Assembly (NCBI RefSeq): GCF_029873635.1
Contig: NC_080423.1
Span: forward strand, 106,935,988 to 106,999,987
Length of the DNA stretch: 64,000 bases
Source: Malania oleifera
Taxonomy: Eukaryota; Streptophyta; Magnoliopsida; Santalales; Ximeniaceae
Direction of reading: 5' to 3'
How positions within the stretch are numbered: the stretch's first letter is position 1; each line of letters begins with the position of its first letter. The notes beneath the pieces are model-generated. The model ran no database searches. It saw nothing but the letters and a program-made list of their open reading frames with translations, and was not told the DNA's origin. This document shows positions 9,936-20,545 of this stretch, piece after piece. The position numbers were made by a program, and so were the translations under genes.

Positions 9936-12393
9936 GTACAATAATAATAAAATAATAAAAATGGTCATTAAGTTAATATCAATACAGAAGTGTTTTTCTG
10001 TAGGATCCTTGATTCCATATTTGATGCCTAAGAAAGACCTTGTCTTAACGAGTGCTCAGAGACCATTGCGGCTCAGTCGCTCCCTGAAGGTCGACCTAGT
10101 CAAAATGGAATTTCATAGGATAAACAAGATAGATACTGTTTGTACACGTAAATAAGTATATATGCATAAAATAGTGTTTTGACAGACATAATTTGTAGAA
10201 ATACCTAATAAGATGATAATAATATAGGTATCATATGTGGGGCCCACATGACTATGTGGGGTCCACATGAGTCCCGAAGCCACAAGACACTGTTTATATA
10301 CTTAAATAAGTACATAAAATAATATTTTAACTGATATAATTTGTAAGAATATGTGATAAAATAATAATAATATAGGTATCATATGCGGGGCCCACAAGAC
10401 TGTATGGGGCCCACATGAGTCCCGAAGTCGTATGGAGGTTTACACGAGTCTCAAAGTTATGTAAGATGCATAAAATCGTATTAGAGTTATTCGAATTACA
10501 TAGGATCCATTCGGGTCTCGAAGTTGTGTGGGGCCCACAAGACCATGTAGGGCCTACATGAGTTTTCAAAATTTAAATTTAATTATTGTTTAAAAATAAA
10601 TAATAAAATAAATAAATACTAAAAATAGTTTAAAAGTAATAACAATGATAATAATAATGATAATAATGATTAAGAAAAATAATAAAATAATAAAATAATT
10701 AATTAACTAATTGATTAATCAATTAGGTAAGTAGTTAATTAAAAATTTATTTAATGGGAATGATGGCAAGCACTCCCACATGGCCTCCATCCCCATCTCA
10801 TACTCAACCCATACCTTGCCTATTCTTTAATTTTAAAAAAATTATAATTTCACCTATCTCCCCACACTTTTATAAATTTCATTTCTTCCCCAAAATTTTC
10901 CTATAAATAGGAAGCTCTCAACCTTCATTTTTGACAACAATTTCTCAAGGAAAAGAAGGATTAGTGAGTGAAAGAATTTGTGGTGGAGAGAGAATTTTTG
11001 AATAAATTCTCAATTACCCATTTTTTCCGATCTCATTTTTTAGAGATAGTTACAGTGTTCGTAAGGAAGAAAGTAAGTAAATTTTGATTATATTAGTTTT
11101 TTTTTATTTAAAATTCATACCCAAGTTTATTTTATAAGTAAATTTCAATTATGTTAATTAGTTCCACAAAATTTCCATGAGTTTATTTTTACGCATATTT
11201 AATTATACCAGTTCTATCTTTAATATACTTGCATCTATTTTTGGGTTATGAAATGTTTTAATCCCCTTGGGTAAATTTTCAACATTTTTTTCTATTCAAA
11301 AATAAAATTATATATATTTTTAACACAAAAATTGTGTGGCATGAGTTTATTTTTACGTTGCATTTTTTATGAAAATATGAGTAAAGAGGAGATTTTTACG
11401 ATATTATTATAAATTGTATAAATTATAATAAGATGATTTTAAAACCCCTTATGGCAACGAAAGTTCAAAGTTACAGACGTTCGGTACCGCAGCTTAAAGT
11501 TTATACGGATCAGAGTGCACCCACACTGTTTACAGAGTGGTTATTTATGTTAGTGGATTTCTCCTGAGTGTACACTTGGTTCCGGACCAGGACTTAATAA
11601 GGAAAATCTCACTTAAAGTTTACGTACGTTGATTTAGTTTGGTCGGCCAGTCAGCTAAGTCCAGTTTTCGGACCGCACAACCCAGTCATAGGGGTAAACA
11701 TGACTTACGGCAAACAGGCCTAAGGGTGGTTTTTACAATATATATTTATACATAGTTAATTACGTATACAAAGTCACTGATGATTTGAAGAAAAAGTGTA
11801 AGTTTACATGAAAAATATCATTCTAGTGCTTAAATGACGATCTAAAGAAAACGTATAAGGAAAAATATATGTATATTTATCATTAAATATTTATACAGTT
11901 TTAAAGTTAAAAGTTTAATTTAACAGTTATAGTATATGATTATAAAATTTTACTGTTATAGTTGATGGTAAAAGTTTTATACAAAAATTTTTAAATTTAT
12001 ATTTATTCTAGAGACAGTTTTGAAGTTATAATATTAAATATTGTTTTACGAAATTTTTAAAAAGCTCATTTTGGCCACACACTAATAATAATCTTATTTA
12101 CTTACTGAGCGTCGTCTCACTCCAATAATATTTTTATTTCAGATGACTCTGAAGAACATGTCGGAAATCAGGCTTAGCAAACATGCGGGTGGGGATAGAA
12201 AAATAAAGATTGATTAGAAAGATTAGTATGATGTCAGATATTTATGTTGTGAAAATTTTCTTCTTTTGAAATTAATGATTGTAATATGGATAATTAGTGC
12301 TCTGGTTTAATAAAAATTGAGTTTATTTTGCTTTCGCTGTAAATTAGTAGTAAAAAGTTAATATCCCGGGCCACTCGGGGTCGGGGTGTTACA
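9884..12393 (+). repeat. 3' LTR of the WOX-carrying retrotransposon
   Basis: Pairs with 4471-6956. It differs by scattered substitutions and by an extra GTGGGG(C/T)CCACATGA unit near 10236-10272 and 10385-10420, so the palindrome array has changed copy number since insertion. The TATA-like CTATAAATAGG is near 10901, the shared LTR block near 11640-11740, and the shared inverted motif at about 12103-12122. It is followed by the target duplication ATGCA. Confidence 0.9.
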
Positions 12394-12398
12394 ATGCA

Positions 12399-12920
12399 AC
12401 ACATATTTTTCTTGCTTGATGCCTAGCTTAGAAACTTTTTCTTTCATAGAAGGTCCTTTGAAGCTTTAGTGATTGTGATATATTCAACCTTTGTACTTGG
12501 TAAAGCAACACATTTTTGCAATTTTGACTATCAAGACAGTGCGCCACCTATAAAGGTCATCATGCCCAAATGTTGACTTCTGGAGTCAACATATTTTGCC
12601 ATGTCAGAGTCAAGGAAACCATTTAACTCTTGTCATTAACAAAACATAAACAAACTCTAGATGTACCCCTGAGATATGAAGTATCCATTTCACTGTCTCC
12701 CAATGTTGTTTACCTAGATTAGAAAGAAATCGACTTACCACTCCAACTGCATGAGCAATGTCCAGTCTTGTACTTACCTTGACGTACATTAGGCCACCAA
12801 CATTTGAAGCATACGAAACCTTTTTTTGTGTACTCCTTCTCTTCATCACTTATATAGGACACTGTTTATTCACTTGAAGTGACCTACAAGTGGAGAACTC
12901 ACTAGCTTTGCATTACTTAT
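12399..12920 (-). pseudogene. Copia polyprotein, RT C-terminus to RNase H (broken)
   Basis: Minus-strand reading gives SYASNVGGLMYVKVSTRLDI and HAVGVVSRFLSN, the typical linker between the RT and RNase H of plant copia elements. Preceding it is a degraded copy of the PLASHFKLS region. It carries stops and frameshifts. It is joined across the WOX-carrying element to 4470 on one side, and across the solo LTR 12921-14994 to 15000 on the other. Confidence 0.85.
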
Positions 12921-14994
12921 TAATGGATTTTTGAGTCTAATCTCTGTTTTGATGCTGACAAAACACAAGTCACTCATACGTGTATTTAGTTATTGAACAG
13001 GTCCTTAATTCAAACACACACATAAGGGAAAGTGGAAGCCAAGAGGAACTTCAAGCTTATCATCATACTGGCATATTTTATGAAGAGAAGAGCAAGGAAG
13101 AAAAAAGACATTTGTTTATTTCAATTGTAATTGCATTTGGTTTTCATTATTTGGTCTGTAATAATGCATGCATTTGCTTGATATGTTTAAATACTCAGAT
13201 TAACCGTAAACTGACCTTAGGGCACCTACACTTTATACAAAACATTTTCATAAAAAGATAAAATCATACAAAGGTTTTCAAAATAAATTAAGGTCAAAAT
13301 TATGGCTTACAAAGATGGTCAACCAATGTTAGGTTTTAGGCTTAATTCAAAGCCTCGATCGACCGAACTCTTCAGTACAAATCAACTTGGTCGACCAAAC
13401 CAGCCCTAAGTCAAAAGTTTGACTGTCTCGATCAACCAAACCCTTGGCAGTATAAATGTCACGATCAACCGAACCGGTCAGAAGTCAACAAGTTGACTTC
13501 TCACGGTCGACCGTTCTAAAATGAAAATATCGTCCTAGGACGATCGAACTGACATGTGTCTGACCCCCAACTCTTTGGCTGACCATTTATGTAGTTCAAA
13601 TTGGCCATGGTCAATCGAACCATATGAGCGGTCAATCGAACCTTAGCCATGGTCAACCAAACCTACGAAGGGTTCAAAATTGCTCTGAGACAGTCGACCA
13701 AATTCGTAGTTCAAAATTGACACGGTCGACCGAACTTATTAAAGTGGTTGACTGAACCTCTCGGATTGAAAAATTTTTAAGGGCTAAAACGTCATTAATT
13801 TTTTAATTAAACTTTTCCAAAATACCCATTGTGTCCTCAACGGTCATAATTTTCGAAAAATCTATATATACCCCTTCATTTGCTTTTATTTGCAACTTTG
13901 ATTAACCCGAATTTTGTCTATAATTAATTGTTAATCAAAGTTCCCTCAAAACGTTTTTTATTGTCAAAATCTTTTTTTTGGTGCAAAATCTTTTATACAA
14001 ATCTCTCAAACTCTCTTTCATGCTTTTATTTCAAAATCATTTTTGATGAGAGTATTTTATCTAGGGCATTTTATTTACATATATTCTCACTTGTTATTTA
14101 TTTCCCGAAAATCATTTTTGAGAGTATTGCTTAGGTTTTCTCCCGATTATTTCTTTGATAAATATTTTTGAGAGAAAATTATTTACAACACAAATATTTT
14201 TTTGAGCTTAAATTCCTAAATTCTCCAAATATTCTTTATTTGCAAAAATATTTATAGGCGAACAATAATATTCATTTTTAATATATATTTTATTTGTGCA
14301 AAGTTATTTGATAGCACCCTTACTATACTGAGCATAATGCATATCATTAGAGAGTGCATATATTGGGTTTTAATGTGTACATCTTTATTTGTATTTCAGA
14401 AGCATGTTTTATGTACGAAAATATTTTAATGTATCGGTTGGGTTCAGCTCGGAATTGTACTGGAGAGTCTCAGCCCCGTCAATGAAACCAGTTGGGTTTA
14501 GCCTAGGAAATTGAATTGAGGAGTTTCTGCCCCATAAGGGAGACAAGTTGGGCTCAATCTTGTAATTGAGTTTTGGTTTACCTCACCTCATAAGGAGAGA
14601 TTGTAACAGCTTATGCTCTGCTCGTTTAAGTGAGTAAGGATAGTGGAATCCTTGGGGGGTATGCCCAAGGCGGGGACGTAAGCTGGTTTGACCGAATCTC
14701 GATAAAAAATATCGTGTGTTTCTCTCTCTTTATCTCATTTAATTTCCACACTTTAATTTTCATATGTTTATGTCTATTCATTTACAATTATAATTATTTG
14801 CATGCACACATTCAATTTAAATGAGATTTGTGGAACTTGTGTATGTGTATGTATTCATTGTTCAATTTTTTTACATACACATGTATATGTAGAATGAGAT
14901 ATGATATGTGGTGAATCGGCGCTTAGTTTGAATTAGCCAAAAAGTTTTGAAATCCAATTCACCCCCCCTCTTGGGATCACATCAATTCCAACAC
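12921..14994 (+). mobile_element. Solo LTR with a GGTCGACCGAAC-type minisatellite
   Basis: Flanked by the perfect 5-bp duplication CTTAT at 12916-12920 and 14995-14999. The copia frame reads on through this site once it is removed. The right end AATTCCAACA preceded by CACCCCCCCTCTTGGGATC is typical of plant copia LTR ends; the left end (TAATGG) has lost the usual TG. No internal coding region, so a solo LTR. A related fragment is at 63598-64000. The orientation is inferred from the conserved 3' end. Confidence 0.78.
13355..13770 (+). repeat. Degenerate GGTCGACCGAAC minisatellite inside the solo LTR
   Basis: At least a dozen degenerate copies of GGTCGACCGAAC and variants (for example GGTCAACCAAACC, CGGTCGACCGTTC), separated by irregular spacers. 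The core GGTCGACC is a palindrome. C-to-T and G-to-A differences dominate between copies. Confidence 0.75.
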
Positions 14995-14999
14995 TTATG

Positions 15000-15596
15000 T
15001 TGAATCTTTCTAACACCTTACACCTTTATTTAGAAAAATCAAAGCCTATTGTGTGTCTTGTCATGAGATATTCTCATGCCAAGAATTTGTTCTGCCAAAC
15101 CTAAGTCCTTCATTGCAAAAGACTTACTCAATTCTTGCTTTAAGTTAGTTATTTTCTTAGCATCATGACTACAATCAACATGTCATCCACATAAAGCAAA
15201 TGAATAATAAAACCATCACTCGAAAATTTCTTAATTAAGGAAAACACAATGATAGGAAGAAGTCTTAACATACCCATGTTGTGACATAAAAGATTCAAAC
15301 TTCTTGAACTATTGTTGTGGAGTTTGTTTCAGTCCATACAAGCTTTTTTCTAACTTGCACACAAGATGCTCTTTACCTTTCTCTTTGAATCCTTCAAGTT
15401 GCTCCTTGTAGATTTCCTCATGTAAGTCACCATGTAAAAAGGTAGCCTCCACATCAAATTGTTCAACCTCCAAGTTTTCAAACTTGCAACCAAGTTAAGA
15501 ATCATTCTAATAGAAGACATCTTGACCACGGGAGAAAAGATTTCCTCAAAATCAATGCCTTTTCTTTGACCAAAACCCTTAACCACCAATCTTGTC
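15000..15596 (-). pseudogene. Copia polyprotein, reverse transcriptase core (broken)
   Basis: Minus-strand reading starts LVVKGFGQRKGIDFEEIFSP then VVKMSSIR, the opening of the copia RT_2 domain. It continues through a degraded LDVKTAFLHG block to LLYVDDMLI near 15190, the catalytic YVDD motif. Stops and frameshifts interrupt it. It continues into the fragment at 19781 once the solo LTR 15602-19775 is removed. Confidence 0.9.
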
Positions 15597-15840
15597 GTGT
15601 ATCTAAAGACCCGAAAATTATAATAATTAAATAACAGAGAAGAGGAAAACTAAAAGGGTGACGAATACCCTGGTTTCGTCGACGAATTCCCAGAAGGATT
15701 CATGGAAGAAGTTCAGTATTCGTCGACGAAAAGATACCGAAAGGGGGTGATTTGAACCCATTGGTTCGTCGACAAACTCCCTTCTTCGCCTTGTCGACGA
15801 AGCCACGTGTCTCGTCGATGAAACCACGTGTCAAGTCGTT

Positions 15841-15848
15841 TATAAATA
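15841..15848 (+). promoter_or_regulatory. LTR TATA box downstream of a GTCGACGAA array
   Basis: TATAAATA follows about 170 bases of clustered TTCGTCGACGAA-like palindromes. The same order (palindrome array, TATA box, CT-rich leader, GGTAAG) recurs in LTRs at 34412, 53216, 55817 and, on the minus strand, 41186. Confidence 0.6.
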
Positions 15849-17398
15849 TGTGAAAAATCAGTTTTTGGTGAGAAATCAACTGCATTTTCCTTTCTCTATC
15901 TTGAATTTCGGTTGTTCTGACTTCTCTTTACAAATTCGGCTCCATTTCTCCCCGGTTCTATGATCAGAAGCTACCACGTTGATCTTGGGGAGATTCTCTA
16001 CAACTTAACCGGAGCGAAATTTCGATTTAAGAAGTTTAGGAATCATCCCAAAATCAGGGTAAGTAGGTTATTTAAGGGTTATTTGGCTTGTAGGTTTTTC
16101 TAAGCCCAAATTTGGTTATAGATGTTAGTATACTGGTGTTTGGGATGATTAATTTGGGTGTTGTGAATTCAGGATTTTGGGGCTTTTACTGCAGGCAGGT
16201 TAGAGAACTTAGAGGGTGTTCCCAGGAACCCAGGTAAGATGATGAATAGTTTATAATTTAGGAAATATGGGTATACAAATTATTCTGGGTATTTAGTTGA
16301 TTGATAGGGAAATATATATGATATTTTCAAGATTATGGAATTATAAATGCCAGGGGTGTAAGTTAGAAATTAGTAAACGAGCTTAGTTTGTCAGGTAAGG
16401 GAAATATGCTACGCTAGTAAATTATAGTATTTATTTATTAAGATACAGGGTATAAATTATACAGTTTTATAAATTTCAGAACATGAGTTTTATTAATTGT
16501 GTGGCATGAGTAGGTATTTGTTCAGTACAGAGTTTATATAGTTTTTTTTTTAGAATATCAAGATTTACAGTATTTTTGTGCAGAAATATGTTTTACTAGA
16601 TTTTAAAGAATTATGAATTTCAATGTACAAACAGACAGACATTTTACAGACAGATATTTTACCGACAGATATTTTACAGACATATATTTTACAGACAGAT
16701 ATTTTACAGTATTTGTAGAATACCATGATTTCCAAAATTTCAAAACCATAACACTCAGATATTACAGATTATTCAGTCAAATATTATAGATAAGATATTA
16801 CAATTATTTCAGTCAGATAATGCAGTATTTCAAATCAGTTTTACAGTGTTATGGTTATTTTGGAATCATGATGAAACGGTAAGATAATTATATATATTAG
16901 TATTATATAGTATTAGACCCTGATGAATTATTTCAGTCAGATTCAGTCAGCAGAGCACGACACCGTAGCTATTTCAGATCAGAGTAAAACCACATATCTC
17001 AGATAGTGTGTGGATTACCGTCAACCGTGCCTATGGAGGGATTGCAAGCTCCCCAGTATTATGGGTTGAGGAGGTCGGTTTGACGAGGGAGATACCAATA
17101 CCATGCCTTTGGAGGGATTGCAATAAGGTCGGTCTGAGGATTGATAGAGTATTCATGTGACTTATCCTGGTAGGCCAACCAGAGTTAAGTCCCCCTTATG
17201 GGCCACACAACCCTGTCATGAGGGGTTAAATCATGACATATAGATTTTCAGGGTAGTTTTCACAGTTATCTATATATACACATATTTACAGAATTACAAC
17301 GATTATATTATATTACTAGCAGTATGAATAAATAGAAAATTCAAATAATTTAGTTATGTTTTGTGTATGTATAATTTAGGGAGATACTGAATTCTAGT

Positions 17399-19626
17399 TG
17401 TAACGTCCCTCAATAAAATACAACATAATAAATACATAGTCAACCCGAACCCGTGGTTAACAGGGACTCCTGTCATACACAACGGAAAACCTAGCAGCAG
17501 TAAATATAAAAATCCATACATCCATCTATAAAACATAATACCAGAGCTTTCTATTAACGTCAATATACTGTTCATATGTGCAATCTCCAAAAAGTCAAAA
17601 TAATACTAGGACTATGCAACAAAAATCTCCTAGTCCTAGCTCAGGGCTTACCCTTCTAATAGGGAAGCACCAATCACTCAGCGGCGGCCCTGACCCATCG
17701 GTCTCTCTGGTTTCCTAAAAAATTTAATAATGTTGGGGGTGAGACACTTCTCAGTAAGAGAAAATAAACTAAATACAGCTGTGTGGTAACATGAATATTT
17801 AGAGTGCTTATACATGTGTAATATATTTCATAACTCTAGAAATAATCATAGTATCATACTGGACAATCATGTACTTTCATATTCGTTAATAAATCATAAC
17901 ATACATATATAAACATCTGTAATAACTCGTAATACTGAAAATCAACCTAGGATGAATAGCTAGCTAATGTCATGTATTACCTCCCATGACGGGTTGTGCA
18001 GCCCAAAGGCGGGACCCAACAACGGCTGGCCGACCACTGCCAAATCAAATATGTCTGTAAGTACAATGAGCCCGCCACACCCTAGTCCGGACTGCCAGGT
18101 GGATGTCCACACTCTACTGAAAGCCACATCGACTATCCATCTCCCATCCCCTCGTGGAATGGTTATCACTAATATGGCCTCGTGCCAAATCTGATCTACC
18201 CATAGCTACGGTACCGAGCTCCCGATCTGAACTAAACTAACATTCCGGTTGCAATAACATATAATACATGAACATACGTAACATCAACACGGCCTCGTGC
18301 CGAAAATATAGATACGACCTCACGCCGAAATCATACGTATGGCCTCGTGCCAAAATCATAGTAAATATATATATATGGCCTCGCGCCAATAACATAAATA
18401 CAGCCTCGTTCCGATAACATAATAATACGGCCTCGCGCCGATAGCATAATAAATACGGCCTCGCACCGTTAACATAAATAATACGGCATCGCGCCGATAG
18501 CATAATAAATACAGCCTTGCTCCGATAACATAAATAATACGACCTCGCGCCGATAGCATAATAAATACTACCTTGCGCCGATAACATAAATACGGCCTCG
18601 TGCCGAATCATTTCAGGTATTTACATTCTAAAAATAACTCTTTTATCATAAATTCGTCAAACTCAATATAGCATAACTCGTCTTTCCAAAATACCTAAAA
18701 ATGTGTTTTACATGTAAAAGCATACATATCATATCTCATTTCACGTAAAATCATATTCATGCCACACATGCTCTATTAAAAGTCATACTAAAATCATGAT
18801 TTTCTAACATCTTATACATACATATACATTTTAAGCATCATAGCAGTATTTTCCCAAATCATACATTTTATTCATAATAAACAAATATATCCTATGTTTT
18901 TCTGAAAATAAATCTATTCATAATCAATAATAATTTGCATGGAAAAGAACTGCTTTAGTTTACTCCCTTACCTGACTACTGAGAAAGCCCCTCAAATTTC
19001 CTAGCCTGACCCCCGTAGGATTTCCTACTCAACACCCTGAAACTCAAAATCTCCAGTACTAAACATCAATATTTTCATGCGTACATCAATTTCTATAACT
19101 ACCATGAAGTCTAATTTGGCTTAAAAAGTCTTACCTCAACTCAAGGATGATTTTCAACTCCGTTTTCCCAACGATCCGCTCCTACAAACTTGTAGGGAGC
19201 TTCGCCATGAGCATCGTAGTAGCCTCAGATCTTCGATCCGGTGTAAAACCAACCCAAAATCGAAGAGAGAGTGTGAGAGAGCCGAAGAGGAGAGAGAGAG
19301 AAGGAAGCTTATATGAAATAAAATCAGATTTTTTTCCTATTTATATAGACAACAGAATTCGTCGACGAGCCCGATCTTCGTTAATGAGTTCTTCATAAAT
19401 TTCATCAACGAGACCCTGTATTTGTCGACGAAATTCAGGCTACCTCAGAACCCTTCTCGGTATTTTCTCGTCGACGAAGCCCTGTGTTCGTCGACGAAAT
19501 CTTTAAAGCCTTCGTCGACGAAACCCTGTGTTCATCGACGAAGCTTGACAGCTTCCCTTCTTTTCCCTTTTTCAAATTTTCCTTTCTTTATTATTTAAAT
19601 TTCATTTAAAAATTCGGGTCGTTACA
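17399..19626 (-). mobile_element. Nested minus-strand LTR (Tekay-type family)
   Basis: Left edge TGTAACGTCCC, right edge GGGTCGTTACA. On the minus strand it has the same order as the LTRs at 39454-41450 and 49244-51252: palindrome array (19355-19545), TATA, minisatellite, shared core (about 17970-18045). No internal genes. The flanks (CTAGT and TCGGT) do not form a clear duplication, so the target site has decayed or the ends recombined. Confidence 0.8.
18288..18612 (-). repeat. LTR minisatellite (GGCCTCGCGCCGATA units)
   Basis: About ten units of roughly 28-32 bases built on TACGGCCTCGCGCCGATAG followed by CATAATAAA-like spacers. Counterparts with fewer copies are at 40360-40465 and 50150-50285 in related LTRs. 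The several ORFs here are products of the repeat. Confidence 0.85.
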
Positions 19627-19780
19627 TCGGTATTGTGTATATGGTTGTACAGTTTCATGTTTTCTGCTATATAGGCATTTTCAGTAGTCATTATAAGGGT
19701 ATCAGAGTAATATGATTATCAGTATATTTTATATATTATTTGAAAAAAAATTGTAGGAATTTTCAGGTCGTTATAGTGTA

Positions 19781-19837
19781 CCTAAGTTGTGAATTATTTC
19801 TATCATTCTTCAACCTAAATCCATTTGTCCTCAAGTG
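19781..19837 (-). pseudogene. Short copia fragment upstream of the RT core
   Basis: Minus-strand reading gives FRLKNDRNNSQLRY with a frameshift, the segment directly before YKARLVVKGF in plant copia RTs. It links the LINE insertion point to the RT core across the solo LTR. Confidence 0.7.
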
Positions 19838-20478
19838 TTTTTTTCATTTATTAGTAAGGGTAAATATATTGATAAAAAGGAATATGTGCAATACATACAC
19901 CTCACGGGAAGCACACAACTCCCCATAAAAAAAATAGTAAATACCACAACTTTTACATCAAAACCTGGGCATATCATATCCACTCCAATACAATATAATT
20001 CAAGCTAACATTACTAGCAAAAGAGAGTCCATTGTCATTATCCTATGGAGTGTAAATCAAATTTATCAAACACAACTTTGTAGATGTTCCTTTGGATTAC
20101 CTCAACAAGCTCCTTCGGGCCAATATCCTTGCCCTCAAACCTCTTCTTATTTTTGAAGTGAAATAAGAAGAAGACTGTAGTAGCAAAACCGACTCTTTTC
20201 CCCGTAGCATTGATGCCAGCCCCTCTAACTTCTTTGTGGAGCCATTTCACTGCTGCGTTCAAAGTTGTCATGGCCCTACATATTCCCAACCAGCTTCTAA
20301 TACTTCCCCAGACATGTGATAAGACTCTACATTTAAAGAAAAGATGGTCTATCGTTTCAATCTCATCTCCACATAACACATATTTTTGGTCATTGTTGCC
20401 CCAGCATATTTTGTCACTCGTAAGTAGCTTGCCTTTAATTCCCAACCATAGCGTAAATGCATACTTTGGAGTACCTCC
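19838..20478 (-). mobile_element. 5'-truncated LINE 3' end with zf-RVT domain
   Basis: On the minus strand an open frame of about 145 codons gives PKYAFTLWLGIKGKLL, then CWGNNDQKYVLC and IDHLFFKCRVLSHVWGSI, the zinc-binding region (zf-RVT) at the C-terminus of plant LINE reverse transcriptases. The stop is near 20040 and a 3' UTR of about 200 bases ends in an A-rich tail (T run at 19838-19845 on the plus strand). It is inserted in copia sequence. Flanks TCCTCAAGTGTTTT and TTCTTGAGTGTTTT form an imperfect target duplication. The start is set by the switch from copia residues KGKKTLKN to LINE residues. Confidence 0.82.
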
Positions 20479-20545
20479 ATTCTTGAGTGTTTTCTTGCCC
20501 TTAGGCAACTTTACTAGCTTATAGGTCTTGTTGTCACCTAGAGAT
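20479..20545 (-). pseudogene. Copia fragment, N-terminal side of RT
   Basis: Minus-strand NKTYKLVKLPKGKKTLKN is the standard lead-in to copia RT. It reads in frame into the LINE, creating a chimeric ORF. Copia similarity ends near 20545; the gag, protease and integrase were not found. Confidence 0.8.

Larger units (their letters stand above)
4471..12393 (+). mobile_element. Complete non-autonomous LTR retrotransposon carrying a WUSCHEL-clade homeobox gene
   Basis: A 7,923-bp element bounded by a perfect 5-bp target duplication, ATGCA, at 4466-4470 and 12394-12398. Two direct LTRs of about 2.5 kb start TGTGATGACC and end GTGTTACA. A primer-binding site follows the left LTR and a polypurine tract precedes the right one, so it reads on the plus strand. 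The 2.9-kb interior has no gag, protease, RT or integrase. It holds AT-rich DNA, a SINE, an 81-bp tandem array, a TATA box and a decayed WOX gene. It sits inside a copia RNase H frame. The region before the right LTR (TTCGAGGACGAAATTTTTAT then AAGGAGGGGAGA) closely matches the 3' end of gypsy elements at 41.5 and 55.5 kb, so it was probably moved by Tekay-type enzymes in trans. Confidence 0.92.
15602..19775 (+). mobile_element. Solo LTR in the copia RT gene, itself split by a second LTR
   Basis: Flanked by GTGTA at 15597-15601 and 19776-19780, with the copia codons for YTTRLVVKG restored when it is removed. The ends, TCTAAAGACC and GGTCGTTATA, are decayed forms of TGTAA...TTACA. The sequence at 15670-15840 is packed with TTCGTCGACGAA-type motifs and is followed by a TATA box. 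A short ACAGACAGATATTTT repeat lies at about 16630-16710, and the shared GGCCAACC/CACAACCCTGTCATG block at 17170-17240. Net length without the nested LTR is about 1.95 kb. Confidence 0.8.

Noticed and set aside
18237..18611. 124- and 67-codon minus-strand ORFs with repetitive peptides
   Set aside because: Products of the LTR minisatellite.
17399..19626. A clear TSD for the nested minus-strand LTR
   Set aside because: Flanks CTAGT and TCGGT match at only two of five bases; not claimed.
20038..20508. A 156-codon host gene
   Set aside because: It is a copia-LINE insertion junction, not a gene.
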